DNA of 64,000 nucleotides. Origin: Flavobacterium tructae (GTDB lineage: Bacteria > Bacteroidota > Bacteroidia > Flavobacteriales > Flavobacteriaceae). Shown piece by piece: positions 28,712 through 37,607 of this stretch (position 1 is its first letter; every line of letters begins with the position of its first letter). The notes under the pieces were generated by a model, which was not told the DNA's origin, did not search any database, and was given only the letters and a program-made list of their open reading frames with translations. The stretch is taken from NCBI RefSeq assembly GCF_002217475.1, contig NZ_MUHH01000011.1, positions 30,797-94,796 of the forward strand, written 5' to 3'. The position numbers and the translations under genes are program-made.

Positions 28712-29458
28712 ATGAAACTTTCTCTTAAAATATGGCGGCAATCTGATAGTTCCTCTAAAGGAAAAATGACCGATTATGAGATAGATGCCGTTTCAGAACA
28801 TATGTCTTTTCTGGAAATGCTCGATCTTTTGAATGAATCCTTAATTCAGAAAAAAGAACGTGTTATTGAATTTGATCACGATTGTCGGGAAGGAATATGC
28901 GGACAATGCGGTGTGATGATCAACGGAAGAGCTCATGGTCCTCTAAAAAATACCACCACCTGTCAGCTCCACATGAGAAGTTTTAAAGATGGAGATACTA
29001 TTTATATTGAACCTTTTCGGGCAAAAGCTTTTCCTGTACTCAGAGACTTAAAAATCGATCGTTCGGCTTTTGACGCCATCATTGCATCCGGTGGTTTTAT
29101 CGGAGCTTCAACAGGTCAGGCACCGGAAGCAAATAGCATTCCCATATCCTATGAAACCGCCGAAGCGTCTTTTGATGCGGCAGCCTGTATTGGGTGTGGT
29201 GCCTGCGTAGCCACCTGTAAAAATGCCAGTGCAGCCTTATTTACGGGTGCAAAAATCACCCATTTGGCTTTGTTGCCACAAGGACAAATCGAAGCTCAAA
29301 AAAGAGTACTGAGCATGGTAAGCCAAATGGATGCCGAGGGTTTTGGAAACTGCTCAGACACCAGGGCCTGCGAAATTGAATGTCCACAAGGTATTTCGAT
29401 TCTTTCGATCGCCAAAATGAATGCCGAATATACCAAAGCTTTAATTTTTAAAAAATAA
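28712..29458 (+). CDS. Succinate dehydrogenase/fumarate reductase iron-sulfur subunit
   Basis: Electron-transfer subunit of 248 residues. The N-terminal ferredoxin-like part has C58, C63, C66 and C84 for the [2Fe-2S] cluster (DCREGICGQCGVMING). The second set C159, C162, C165, C169 (CIGCGACVATCK) suits a [4Fe-4S] cluster, and C214, C220, C224 (CSDTRACEIECPQG) a [3Fe-4S] cluster. The flavoprotein gene is 17 bases upstream. Without a membrane anchor encoded here, the pair must use one made elsewhere or work as a soluble reductase; which of these holds cannot be read from this window. Confidence 0.95.
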   Translation: MKLSLKIWRQSDSSSKGKMTDYEIDAVSEHMSFLEMLDLLNESLIQKKERVIEFDHDCREGICGQCGVMINGRAHGPLKNTTTCQLHMRSFKDGDTIYIEPFRAKAFPVLRDLKIDRSAFDAIIASGGFIGASTGQAPEANSIPISYETAEASFDAAACIGCGACVATCKNASAALFTGAKITHLALLPQGQIEAQKRVLSMVSQMDAEGFGNCSDTRACEIECPQGISILSIAKMNAEYTKALIFKK

Positions 29459-29479
29459 TACATCAATCATTTAATAAAA

Positions 29480-29616
29480 TACACATAGAAACATAGACTT
29501 ATCAAACTCAGAAATATCATTTCATAAGTTGAAAATACAAGCAACAAACCATGCGGAAGAAATGTATTTCATTTTGAAACCTTTTTGCCCCATTATTTCT
29601 ATGCTTCTATGTGTTT
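29480..29616. repeat. Dispersed inverted-end element, copy 2
   Basis: Ends ACACATAGAAACATAGA and CTATGCTTCTATGTGTTT are inverted copies of each other and match the ends of copies 1 and 3. The inside differs and lacks the 18-bp palindrome, so only the ends and the length are shared. Confidence 0.75.
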
Positions 29617-29644
29617 ATTAAAATAAAATCGTCTTAAAAAAAAC

Positions 29645-29677
29645 AAACCCGACAAGTTTTTGAAACCTGTCAGGTTT
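29645..29677. terminator. Bidirectional terminator between SdhB and DapB-like gene
   Basis: AAACCCGACAAGTTT pairs with AAACCTGTCAGGTTT (13 of 15 positions plus wobble), a relative of the hairpin at 21185. It is A-rich before and lies between convergent genes. Confidence 0.75.
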
Positions 29678-29688
29678 ACTTTATTAGA

Positions 29689-30438
29689 TCAGACAGTAAA
29701 ATAAGGTGTTAAAATATCTTCAAAATTATACAGTCCCTTGGGTTTGTTTTTCAGATTTTCGGCAACAAAAACAACTCCGTTTCCAAATGCTTCCCTCGAG
29801 ATTGATTCATGAATTAAACGAACCGTCTGATATGGAAATCCAAATATAACCTCATGCTTACCTACTATTCCACCTGCCCTTACTGAGTTGATATTGTTTT
29901 TATCAAGTTCCAAAGCTTCCGCAATTTTAACCGCTGTTCCTGAAGTTCCTTCTTTCTTTTTAAAATGTTCTTCGTTTACTTCAATATCCACCCAGGGAGC
30001 AATTTTCTTTAAAAATTTAGCCGCAAAAAGCAGGTAATTAACCCCAAGCGTAATATTGGGCGACCAAAAGACCGTAGTTTTATGTGCCAGTTTCTTTAGT
30101 AACTGCAACTCTTTGTCTTTGTAATGAGAAATTGCCGAAATAATCTTAACCTTTCGCTTTGCAGCAACTTCTCCATAACTATAAATACCTTCATTGGAAG
30201 AAAAATCAATAATAACATCAACAGGATGTTTGTCTAATAATTCTTCCATCGTCGTTTTAGAACTGGAGTAAATAACCCCTTGTTCTTCTGACGGAATGCC
30301 CAAAAACTCTGAAACAGATCTCTTTTCCAAAACCGTACTTTGTCTTAAAACCCATTCCAGGCAAAATTTATTGTTTTCCAGTAGTACAGTAGCTACTGAT
30401 TTTCCAGTCTTTCCGAATCCTATTAAACCTATTTTCAT
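29689..30438 (-). CDS. dapB: 4-hydroxy-tetrahydrodipicolinate reductase-like protein (DapB family)
   Basis: NAD(P)H-dependent reductase of 249 residues. The nucleotide loop IGLIGFGKTGKSVA is at the N-terminus. VIIDFSSNEGIYSYG and SPNITLGVNYLLFAAK are DapB landmarks, and NEEHFKKKEGTSGTAVKIAEAL corresponds to the catalytic His/Lys loop that normally reads HHxxKxDxPSGTA. The Asp/Pro of that loop are replaced here by Glu/Thr, and no lysine-pathway gene is adjacent, so a second, specialised paralogue is possible. The gene is single and convergent with SdhB. Confidence 0.85.
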   Translation of the reverse strand: MKIGLIGFGKTGKSVATVLLENNKFCLEWVLRQSTVLEKRSVSEFLGIPSEEQGVIYSSSKTTMEELLDKHPVDVIIDFSSNEGIYSYGEVAAKRKVKIISAISHYKDKELQLLKKLAHKTTVFWSPNITLGVNYLLFAAKFLKKIAPWVDIEVNEEHFKKKEGTSGTAVKIAEALELDKNNINSVRAGGIVGKHEVIFGFPYQTVRLIHESISREAFGNGVVFVAENLKNKPKGLYNFEDILTPYFTV

Positions 30439-30866
30439 AATTCACTTTTTTATGAGCAGACTGCCCGTTTATAAAATTGACACTTTTGAAACTTCATGTC
30501 AAATCAAAAATTCAATTATTAACTAAGCTGATAATTATCCTCTTCTAGTAAAAATAGAGATTATATGCCGAGATCACTAGCAATAACTTTCATAAGTAAC
30601 GATAATCGAACACGTTAACAGGAATACTACTGTAAAAATATTTTATAAGAAGCTCTAAAGACGTTTTTGGAATGATTGCCCGAAGAATATTAGTTTAGCT
30701 GTATTTTTATGCATAATTAGGCTTTACAAAAAATTGAGAATTTGTTTTCCCAATAAAATAATAATCGATTCTGGCACATTTTTAAATAAGATATCTATAT
30801 TTGCAACAACGTTGCGTTAGTTTATAAGCTACCAAGTCCTTTAAAAATGGGCTTTTTCCATTAAGA
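30439..30866. other. 428-bp upstream region of the metal/TonB-ABC unit
   Basis: Divergent gap between the DapB-like gene (minus) and the small exported protein (plus). It contains no credible gene. The features that can be supported are the minus-7 box and inverted repeat listed at 30796-30815. Confidence 0.5.
30796..30815 (+). promoter_or_regulatory. Minus-7 box with an adjoining inverted repeat
   Basis: TATATTTG (30796-30803) is an exact TAnnTTTG box. GCAAC (30803-30807) and GTTGC (30811-30815) form an inverted repeat across the expected transcription start, a place where a repressor would act. The leader to the ATG at 30867 would be about 58 bases. The minus-33 element is not clear. Confidence 0.5.
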
Positions 30867-31217
30867 ATGAAAAAGAAAAATGTATTAATTCCTCTTTTTA
30901 TGTCTGTAACTGTATTGTTTGCAATGCTGTTTCAGACGCTGCATTCTTACGAGCATGTTTACAAGCAGCTAACGAGTAAACATTGTGAGCATACTTATAT
31001 TGAGGGGCAAAAGCAAATCACACACAGTCATACTGTAGACAACAATTGTCAGATTTGTCATTTTACGTTTAGCACCTTTATACCAAACACTTTTCAAACG
31101 TACTCTTTTCTTAAAGCAACCGTTGAAACTTTCAGCGTGTTCTTTTACGAAAAAACAATTTCTGTTGTTTTCAAAGGCAGTCTTTTTGCACTTAGGGCAC
31201 CGCCATTTATTCGCTAG
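30867..31217 (+). CDS. Small exported His/Cys-rich protein, DUF2946-like
   Basis: A 116-residue protein with an N-terminal membrane or signal segment (residues 5-25) and candidate metal ligands H39, C40, H42, H53, H55, C61, C64 and H65 (SKHCEHTY, THSHTV, NNCQICHFTF). It ends in FALRAPPFIR, and the C-x2-C...RAPP pattern recalls DUF2946-type proteins found beside metal-related TonB receptors. It is the first gene of a plus-strand run with an ABC transporter and a TonB receptor. A metal-binding periplasmic role is inferred; no enzyme motif is visible. Confidence 0.7.
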   Translation: MKKKNVLIPLFMSVTVLFAMLFQTLHSYEHVYKQLTSKHCEHTYIEGQKQITHSHTVDNNCQICHFTFSTFIPNTFQTYSFLKATVETFSVFFYEKTISVVFKGSLFALRAPPFIR

Positions 31218-31508
31218 TTTACTGCATTTTCACCCGAAAAATTAAAAAATAGCTTTTGCTTGTCTTTTTCAAAGATCAGGTAAAACGCATTTGTAATCTT
31301 ATTTGGTCTGTTTTCAATAAAACAGCTCCAATTAAGATACGAAAGACCATTTTGGTTTATCTAATTTACCTACTCTTCGGTTGTTCCCAGTAAATTCTAC
31401 TCTTCCTATTTCGTCACCGGTTAAAATGTTTCAGCCCTAAAGGCTGTTACTATAACTGTGCATGAAAAGAAAAACCCGTACTAAAAATCATCCAAATACA
31501 TCAAAACT

Positions 31509-32204
31509 ATGCTTATAGCTGAAAATCTAACAAAAAAATATGGCGACCATATTGCTCTAAACAAACTCAACTTAACCATTAAAGAAGGGGAGATTTTTGC
31601 TTTATTGGGGCAAAATGGTGCCGGAAAAACCACCACAATCAACCTTTTTCTAGGTTTTATCGCTCCAACAGACGGAGAACTAAAAATTAATGACATATCC
31701 GTCATCGGCAACGCACAGGAAACGAAAAAATATGTTGCTTATATCCCCGAAACTGTCATGCTATATCCTAACCTTACCGGTCTGGAAAACTTAAAATTCT
31801 TCTCGTCGCTGGCAGGATTCAAATATTCGCAGGGAGAACTGACTTATTTCCTGTCTAAAGCAGGGCTTCAGATTAAGGCGCACCATCAAAATTTAGGTGG
31901 TTATTCTAAGGGAATGCGACAAAAAGTTGGAATTGCCATTGCGATTGCCAAAAAAGCCAAAGTGCTCTTACTGGATGAACCTACGAGTGGTTTAGACCCT
32001 AAAGCTTCCAACGAGTTTTCCCAAATACTAAAAGAACTTTCTGCTGATGGAACAGCCATTTTAATGGCTACACATGATATTTTCAGAGCGCGGGAAGTTG
32101 CTTCTCATATTGGCATTATGAGACAGGGAAACCTTGTTACCGTTATCGAAGCCGATAAAATCTCAGCAAACGAACTGGAAGATTTGTATTTACAAACTGT
32201 ATAA
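31509..32204 (+). CDS. ABC transporter ATP-binding protein
   Basis: ATPase subunit of 231 residues. Walker A is GQNGAGKTT (34-42), the ABC signature is GGYSKGMRQKVGIA, Walker B is LLLDEPTSGLDP and the switch His is in MATHDIF. The sequence is of the ABC-2 exporter kind (CcmA/NosF/GldA-like), which works with polytopic permeases lacking a binding protein. Its likely permeases are the two genes at 34548 and 35998, separated from it by a TonB receptor gene. It lies 291 bases after the His/Cys protein and 34 bases before the receptor. Confidence 0.94.
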   Translation: MLIAENLTKKYGDHIALNKLNLTIKEGEIFALLGQNGAGKTTTINLFLGFIAPTDGELKINDISVIGNAQETKKYVAYIPETVMLYPNLTGLENLKFFSSLAGFKYSQGELTYFLSKAGLQIKAHHQNLGGYSKGMRQKVGIAIAIAKKAKVLLLDEPTSGLDPKASNEFSQILKELSADGTAILMATHDIFRAREVASHIGIMRQGNLVTVIEADKISANELEDLYLQTV

Positions 32205-32238
32205 AGGGAAATTACTTTCTCAATCCTATCCAAAAAAA

Positions 32239-34539
32239 ATGAAACACTATATTCTCTCACTGTTTTTATTAAGCATTACTTCGTTTGCCCAATCGCAAAC
32301 CGTTAATAAAAAGATATCTGATAGTATTCCTAAAGATTCTGTCAGGGTAAAAACCGAACACACACAATTGCAAACTGTCGAAATCATTGGCCGTTCGACC
32401 AAAAAATACAATAGCGATTATTCTTTTGCAGCCACAAAAATAGCCGCTCTCAACAAAGACATCCCACAATCCATATCCACGATCACCAAAGAATTAATTG
32501 CAGACAAAGGTGCTATTTATCTGGCCGATGCTGTAAAAATGGCCAGTGGAGTGATCCCTGCAAGTTATTACAATCAATATACCATTCGCGGAATCAGTCA
32601 AAATGAAGAAGGCCAGATCATAAATGGAATGCGAACGCATCAACATTACTTTTTACAACCTTTAACAACCAATATTGAAAGAGTTGAAGTGATCAAAGGG
32701 CCTTCGAGTGCCACATTTTCATCGGTAGATCCGGGCGGAAGTATCAATATGGTTACTAAAAAACCGCTGGCTGTTGACCGAAAAGAAATAAGTCTGACTG
32801 CAGGAAGCTTTAGCACTTTGCGAGGAACCTTAGATTTTACCGGTCCATTGAACGAATCAAAAACCCTTTTATATCGTGTAAACGGAGCGTATCAGGAAGC
32901 CAAATCGTTCCGGGATCTGATTCGTAATAAGTCATTCTTGATTTCGCCCTCGTTCAGCTACATTCCGAATGAAAAAACAGCGATCAATACCGAACTGATT
33001 TTAAGCAACATGACTGGAGTTCTGGATCGTGGACAGCCCATTTTTGGTGCAGTTGCAGGTGTTACCAGTTTAGACAAAACTCCAATTAGTTTGAACTTAG
33101 GTGCTCCCAATGATTTTTACAAATCAAAAGAAATGATTTTGATGACGAATTTCGCTCATAAATTCAGCTCTAAAATAGGGTTTAATGCTTCGTACATGAA
33201 ACAAACCTGGACAGAAGACCTTCAGGAGCACAGAACTACAAATGCTTTTGCAGTCGATATGAACAATAAACCGGTTAGCAATCTGGCCATGATGCAGTTT
33301 GTACAGCGTCAGCAATATTGGGACGTTGATAATCTCACTTCTTATTTCAACTTTGATTTAAATACAGGAAAAATCAAACATAAATTGTTAGCAGGTTACG
33401 ATTTAAGCAGCTGGAACAAAACCAAAGGTGGCGGACAAAATGCGGCCAGAGGTTATGTATTAAAAGATGGAACTGTAGCCCCTTCATTTGTTGCTGCTAA
33501 TGCTGCCAATTATCAAACCATAACCGTTGACGGAGTAGTTTTACCTAAACCAAATGTCAATTATTTTAATCTCAACAATCCCGCTAATACCTTAACAAAC
33601 CCCGACGATTATACGCTCAATGTCCGTACCGCATTACCTCCTGCACTAACTACTACTAATGCAATCTACATTCAGGATCAGGTGCAATGGGAAAGATTTA
33701 CCATCTTACTGGGGTTGCGCCAAGAATGGTTTAAAGACATTACAAACTACAAATCCAACAATGAACTAACCGTGAAAAAATCGGCTTTACTGCCGCGTAT
33801 TGGAGTGACTTATGCCGTAAACAATCAGATTAATGTTTACACGACTTATTTGGAAGGTTACCAGCCACAATCGAACACCGTGTCCTTAATGCCTCAAACG
33901 AGTAGCCTGCCCGCGGGAATTTTATTTGATCCGCTGGAAAGCAACCTGAAAGAGCTTGGATTAAAAGCTACTTTTTTCAATAATTCAGTAAGTTTCAACG
34001 CCGCTGTTTACGAAATCAATCAGCGCAATATTTTAATGAACGCCAACGACCCTGTAAATCCCGATCTGCTGGTGACAAGAGGTGCCGAAAGAAGCCGTGG
34101 TTTTGAGTGTGATATAGCCGGTTTTATTACGGCAGACTGGCAAATAAATGCTTCATACAGTTATATTGATGCTAAAATCACCAACGATCGTGATCCATCG
34201 TTAATTGGCGCACAAAAGCAAAATACACCCAAAAACAGTGCTAATTTATGGACGCGATACAATTTCAATTCTGATTCGGCTCTAAAAGATTTGGGCATTG
34301 GTTTTGGAATGCAATACCAAAGCAGCAAAGTACCCTGGTTTACAAGAGCTTTTACACTACCAGATTTTACGGTTTTTGATGCCGCATTCTACTATAAACC
34401 CAACAAAAGCAATATGCAAATTGCTCTTAATGCGGGCAATTTATTCAATAAAACGTACTGGCTGGGTGCTCAGAATTACCTGCGCCTGTTTCCCGGTGCA
34501 CCACGTAACTTCAGTCTTACCGTAACTTATAAATTTTAA
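32239..34539 (+). CDS. TonB-dependent siderophore-type receptor embedded in an ABC transporter operon
   Basis: Outer membrane receptor of 766 residues. The open frame runs back into the ATPase gene, but the ATG at 32239 begins a proper signal peptide (MKHYILSLFLLSITSFAQSQ), so I chose it. VEIIGRSTKKYN is the TonB-box region. DIPQSISTITKELIADKGA, YTIRGISQNEEGQIINGMRT and GPSSATFSSVDPGGSINMVT are plug signatures of the siderophore-receptor group, and the barrel ends FSLTVTYKF. Unlike the receptor at 21270 it lacks a carboxypeptidase-regulatory domain. The permease gene follows after 8 bases, which makes co-transcription very likely. Confidence 0.94.
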   Translation: MKHYILSLFLLSITSFAQSQTVNKKISDSIPKDSVRVKTEHTQLQTVEIIGRSTKKYNSDYSFAATKIAALNKDIPQSISTITKELIADKGAIYLADAVKMASGVIPASYYNQYTIRGISQNEEGQIINGMRTHQHYFLQPLTTNIERVEVIKGPSSATFSSVDPGGSINMVTKKPLAVDRKEISLTAGSFSTLRGTLDFTGPLNESKTLLYRVNGAYQEAKSFRDLIRNKSFLISPSFSYIPNEKTAINTELILSNMTGVLDRGQPIFGAVAGVTSLDKTPISLNLGAPNDFYKSKEMILMTNFAHKFSSKIGFNASYMKQTWTEDLQEHRTTNAFAVDMNNKPVSNLAMMQFVQRQQYWDVDNLTSYFNFDLNTGKIKHKLLAGYDLSSWNKTKGGGQNAARGYVLKDGTVAPSFVAANAANYQTITVDGVVLPKPNVNYFNLNNPANTLTNPDDYTLNVRTALPPALTTTNAIYIQDQVQWERFTILLGLRQEWFKDITNYKSNNELTVKKSALLPRIGVTYAVNNQINVYTTYLEGYQPQSNTVSLMPQTSSLPAGILFDPLESNLKELGLKATFFNNSVSFNAAVYEINQRNILMNANDPVNPDLLVTRGAERSRGFECDIAGFITADWQINASYSYIDAKITNDRDPSLIGAQKQNTPKNSANLWTRYNFNSDSALKDLGIGFGMQYQSSKVPWFTRAFTLPDFTVFDAAFYYKPNKSNMQIALNAGNLFNKTYWLGAQNYLRLFPGAPRNFSLTVTYKF

Positions 34540-34547
34540 ACTGTATC

Positions 34548-35996
34548 ATGTCATTACATAAAGAAATTTTAATTGCCAGGCATTTAAAAAAGGCTGTTTT
34601 TAAAAATACGGCAGTCTATATCATCACGATTTTTATCGGTATCCTGTTGCTTTACGCCGCTTTTTCAGGTTGGGAAAATTACAGTAACCAGAATCAGACG
34701 AGCGAAAAATACCAGCATGAATCACGCGAAGACTGGCTCAATAATCCGGATAAGAACCCACATCGAATGGCGCATTACGGGAATTTTGCGTTTAGAAAAA
34801 GTACCCCCCTGAGCGTTTTTGAATTCGGGATGGAACCGTTTTTCGGAAATGCAATCTTTCTCGAAGCGCACAAACAGAACAGTGCCAATTTCTCAGAAGC
34901 AGGCTTTTCCAACAGTATGCTTCGTTTCGGAGAGATTAGTATTGCTATGGTTTTACAACTTTTATTGCCTCTGTTGATTTTTTTCTTAGGATTTAATGCT
35001 GTCGCAGCCGAAAGAGAAAACGGGACGTTAAAATTAATTTTAAGTCAGGGAATCAGTTGGAAACAACTCTTAACAGGTAAAATATTAGGGGTTGCAAGTG
35101 CCATTCTGCTCATTTTTGTTCCTACGATTATGGTTCTTGTATTGCTTTGGCTGCTGTTGCAGGATTTTACGATTTCAAGCGATGAAACCATCAAAATGGT
35201 ATTCTTTATTCTGTTTCATTTTATTTACCTGATGTTCTTTTGTGTCATTGCTGTTTTGGTTTCTGCTGCGAGTAAAACTTCCAAAAAAGCATTAATTTCC
35301 TTAATCGGAATCTGGCTGGTTCTTACTATTATTTTACCCAGAACTACTCAGGCAATTGGCGCTTATCTTTATGAAGCTCCTTCCAAAATACAGTTCAACA
35401 GTGCTATCGAGAAAGACATCCTCAAACAAGGTGACAGCCACAACCCGAACGACATACATTACAAAGCCATAAAAGATTCCCTACTACGTGCCTACAAAAT
35501 AGATTCTGTACAAAAACTGCCTTTTAATTATTCGGGATTTATCATGACGGAAGGAGAGAAAATCAGTTCGCGAATTTATAACGAACACTTAGAAGAGCTG
35601 CTAAAAGTTTACGATCAGCAGAACAGTTTTTCTAAGGCCGTTTCGTTCCTGAATCCCTATATCGCCATACGAAACCTGTCGATGGGATTATCCAACACCG
35701 ATTATGGTTCGTATATTGATTTTCAAAAACAAGCTGAGATTTACCGCTATACTATGGCGCAAAAAATGAATGCCTTGCAAGTCAAATACATCAGTAATAA
35801 AAAGCCGGGACCAAATGACAAGCCTTTATCCATCAGCAAAGAACACTGGGCTGATCTGGAAGAATTTCATTATGAGCCAAAAGAAATCCCGGCTATTTTA
35901 AAATCCGAAATCCTCTCTGTAGTCTCTATTTTTCTCTGGATAATCCTGCTTTTTGCTCTCCTGCGAATTGCAGCCAAAAACCTTAAAGCCCTCTAA
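34548..35996 (+). CDS. ABC-2 type permease (DUF3526-like), first
   Basis: Inner-membrane permease of 482 residues. The first helix is at about 20-40 (VYIITIFIGILLLYAAFSG), followed by a long periplasmic segment, helices from about 130 on with the ABC-2 motif AAERENGTLKLILSQGISW, a second large soluble loop (about 265-440) and a terminal helix. The NGTLK segment is the coupling region of GldF/NosY-like permeases. The gene sits between the TonB receptor (8-base gap) and a second permease (1-base gap), so the three are one transcript. The cargo is unknown. Confidence 0.9.
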   Translation: MSLHKEILIARHLKKAVFKNTAVYIITIFIGILLLYAAFSGWENYSNQNQTSEKYQHESREDWLNNPDKNPHRMAHYGNFAFRKSTPLSVFEFGMEPFFGNAIFLEAHKQNSANFSEAGFSNSMLRFGEISIAMVLQLLLPLLIFFLGFNAVAAERENGTLKLILSQGISWKQLLTGKILGVASAILLIFVPTIMVLVLLWLLLQDFTISSDETIKMVFFILFHFIYLMFFCVIAVLVSAASKTSKKALISLIGIWLVLTIILPRTTQAIGAYLYEAPSKIQFNSAIEKDILKQGDSHNPNDIHYKAIKDSLLRAYKIDSVQKLPFNYSGFIMTEGEKISSRIYNEHLEELLKVYDQQNSFSKAVSFLNPYIAIRNLSMGLSNTDYGSYIDFQKQAEIYRYTMAQKMNALQVKYISNKKPGPNDKPLSISKEHWADLEEFHYEPKEIPAILKSEILSVVSIFLWIILLFALLRIAAKNLKAL

Positions 35997-35997
35997 T

Positions 35998-37353
35998 ATG
36001 TTAGCATTACTTTTTAAAAATTTCATTCGCTCAAAAGGTACCAAAATTGGATTAATATTCCTGCTGCTTATCGGATTCATCGGTATTTTAATTGGGCAGC
36101 AGTTTCAACAAAAGCAGCAAAACAATATTGTGGAAGCTGCATTGTACCAAAAAGAGCATATTGCACGAAATGCCGCTTTTCACAAAGACGAAATGGGGCT
36201 CCTGCTCTACTACATCAAATTTTCTCTCATCAATAAAACATTGCCTCTCAATCCTCTGGCAATTGGTCAGCGTGATGTAAATCCGTCGATTCAAAGCGTC
36301 ACGATTCGGGGTTTGGAAGGTCAGAAATACGACTCGGAACTCAACAATCCGAACAATCTTTTATCCGGAAATATCGATTTTAGTTTTGTATTAATTTATC
36401 TGTTTCCTCTTTTGATTATAGCATTCTCGTACAATCTGGTTTCGGAAGAAAAAGAAAGCGGCACCTGGAAAATTGTTTCTGTGCAAAGCGAAAATACCTT
36501 TTTATACATTCTTAAACTGTTTTATGTCCGAATTATAAGTCTGATCGCATTGTTCTCCTTTTTACTTCTTTTAGCCATTTTGATTCTGGGAATTCCTTTT
36601 GACTCCTCACTGCTCGCCTTTTACGGACTTGGTGTTTTGTATATTTTGTTTTGGTTTGCAGCCAGCTTTTTTATCGTTTCCCTTCAAAAAAACTCCAATT
36701 TCAATGCGGTTATTTTGCTAACGATCTGGTTATTTCTAATTATCGTTCTGCCAGCCGTAATCAATACGTATATTGTGAATAAATATACTATTCCGGAAGC
36801 TTTGGAGCTGACTGTAAAACAACGTAATGCCTATCATGAAAAATGGGATATGGATAAGAAAATCACAATGGATAAATTTTACCGACATTATCCGCAATTC
36901 AAGCGATATCCTTTGCCTGATACAGAGTTTAACTGGCTTTGGTATTACGCCATGCAGCAGGCGGGCGACGACGATTCGGCAAAACAATCTCAGGAACTGC
37001 AAACTAAACTGGAACAGCGCAACAAAGCCAGCCAGTTTATTGCTTTATTCGTTCCTACCCTGCATGCCCAACTTCAACTGAATGAAATTGCGAAATCTGA
37101 TTTAGGAAACCAGCTTTTATTTTTGAAGGAAACCAAACATTTTCATGAAAAAATGAGACTGTATTTTTATCCGAAAATTTTTGAAAATACGCCAGTGGTT
37201 AAGGAAAATTGGTCGAAGTTTAAGGTAGAAACTTTTACAGATCCATCAAAAACTAATGGTATAAGAGCCTTTTTGCCATTGTTGCTTTTTAATTTGTTAC
37301 TGATTGGTTTGGGTTGGATGAATTTCAAAAACAGCAAAAAAGAGACCTTTTAG
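35998..37353 (+). CDS. ABC-2 type permease (DUF3526-like), second
   Basis: Permease of 451 residues with the same plan as the preceding one: N-terminal helix (GLIFLLLIGFIGILIG), periplasmic loop, a helix block with the coupling motif SEEKESGTWKIVSV, a large loop at about 265-425 and a final helix. The frame extends upstream inside the previous gene, but the ATG at 35998, one base after that gene's stop, is the natural start. The two permeases are related but clearly diverged and probably form a heterodimer driven by the ATPase at 31509. Confidence 0.9.
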   Translation: MLALLFKNFIRSKGTKIGLIFLLLIGFIGILIGQQFQQKQQNNIVEAALYQKEHIARNAAFHKDEMGLLLYYIKFSLINKTLPLNPLAIGQRDVNPSIQSVTIRGLEGQKYDSELNNPNNLLSGNIDFSFVLIYLFPLLIIAFSYNLVSEEKESGTWKIVSVQSENTFLYILKLFYVRIISLIALFSFLLLLAILILGIPFDSSLLAFYGLGVLYILFWFAASFFIVSLQKNSNFNAVILLTIWLFLIIVLPAVINTYIVNKYTIPEALELTVKQRNAYHEKWDMDKKITMDKFYRHYPQFKRYPLPDTEFNWLWYYAMQQAGDDDSAKQSQELQTKLEQRNKASQFIALFVPTLHAQLQLNEIAKSDLGNQLLFLKETKHFHEKMRLYFYPKIFENTPVVKENWSKFKVETFTDPSKTNGIRAFLPLLLFNLLLIGLGWMNFKNSKKETF

Positions 37354-37381
37354 AAGTTGATACTCTCAACTTAAGAATTTT

Positions 37382-37520
37382 AAACACATAGAAACATAGA
37401 TCGAAATGCAGAAAAAGGCGTTTCATTTTAAATAAAATGTCCCGATGCATCGGGACGAAAGAAATATATTTCTCATTCGTATCCTCTTTTAAGAATACAA
37501 ATCTATGTTTCTATGTGTTT
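37382..37520. repeat. Dispersed inverted-end element, copy 3
   Basis: Ends AAACACATAGAAACATAGA and TCTATGTTTCTATGTGTTT are almost perfect inverted copies. The palindrome GTCCCGATGCATCGGGAC is at 37439-37456. The element matches the reverse complement of copy 1 along most of its length, including AAATAAAATGTCCC and GACGAAAGAAAT, so the two copies are inserted in opposite orientation. Confidence 0.88.
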
Positions 37521-37607
37521 CATAATTTTAGCATTCCACCATCGGAATCAATATTTCAATTCACCTTATTTAAAAATTCTAAAATAAATCCTTTAATTTA
37601 AAAATTA

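Noticed and set aside
32134..32238. Upstream extension of the TonB receptor frame into the ATPase gene
   Set aside because: The extension has no signal peptide; a clean signal peptide begins at the ATG 32239.
30867..37353. Nitrous oxide reductase nos gene cluster
   Set aside because: The ATPase and permeases resemble the NosF/NosY type, but no nosZ, nosD or nosL is present.
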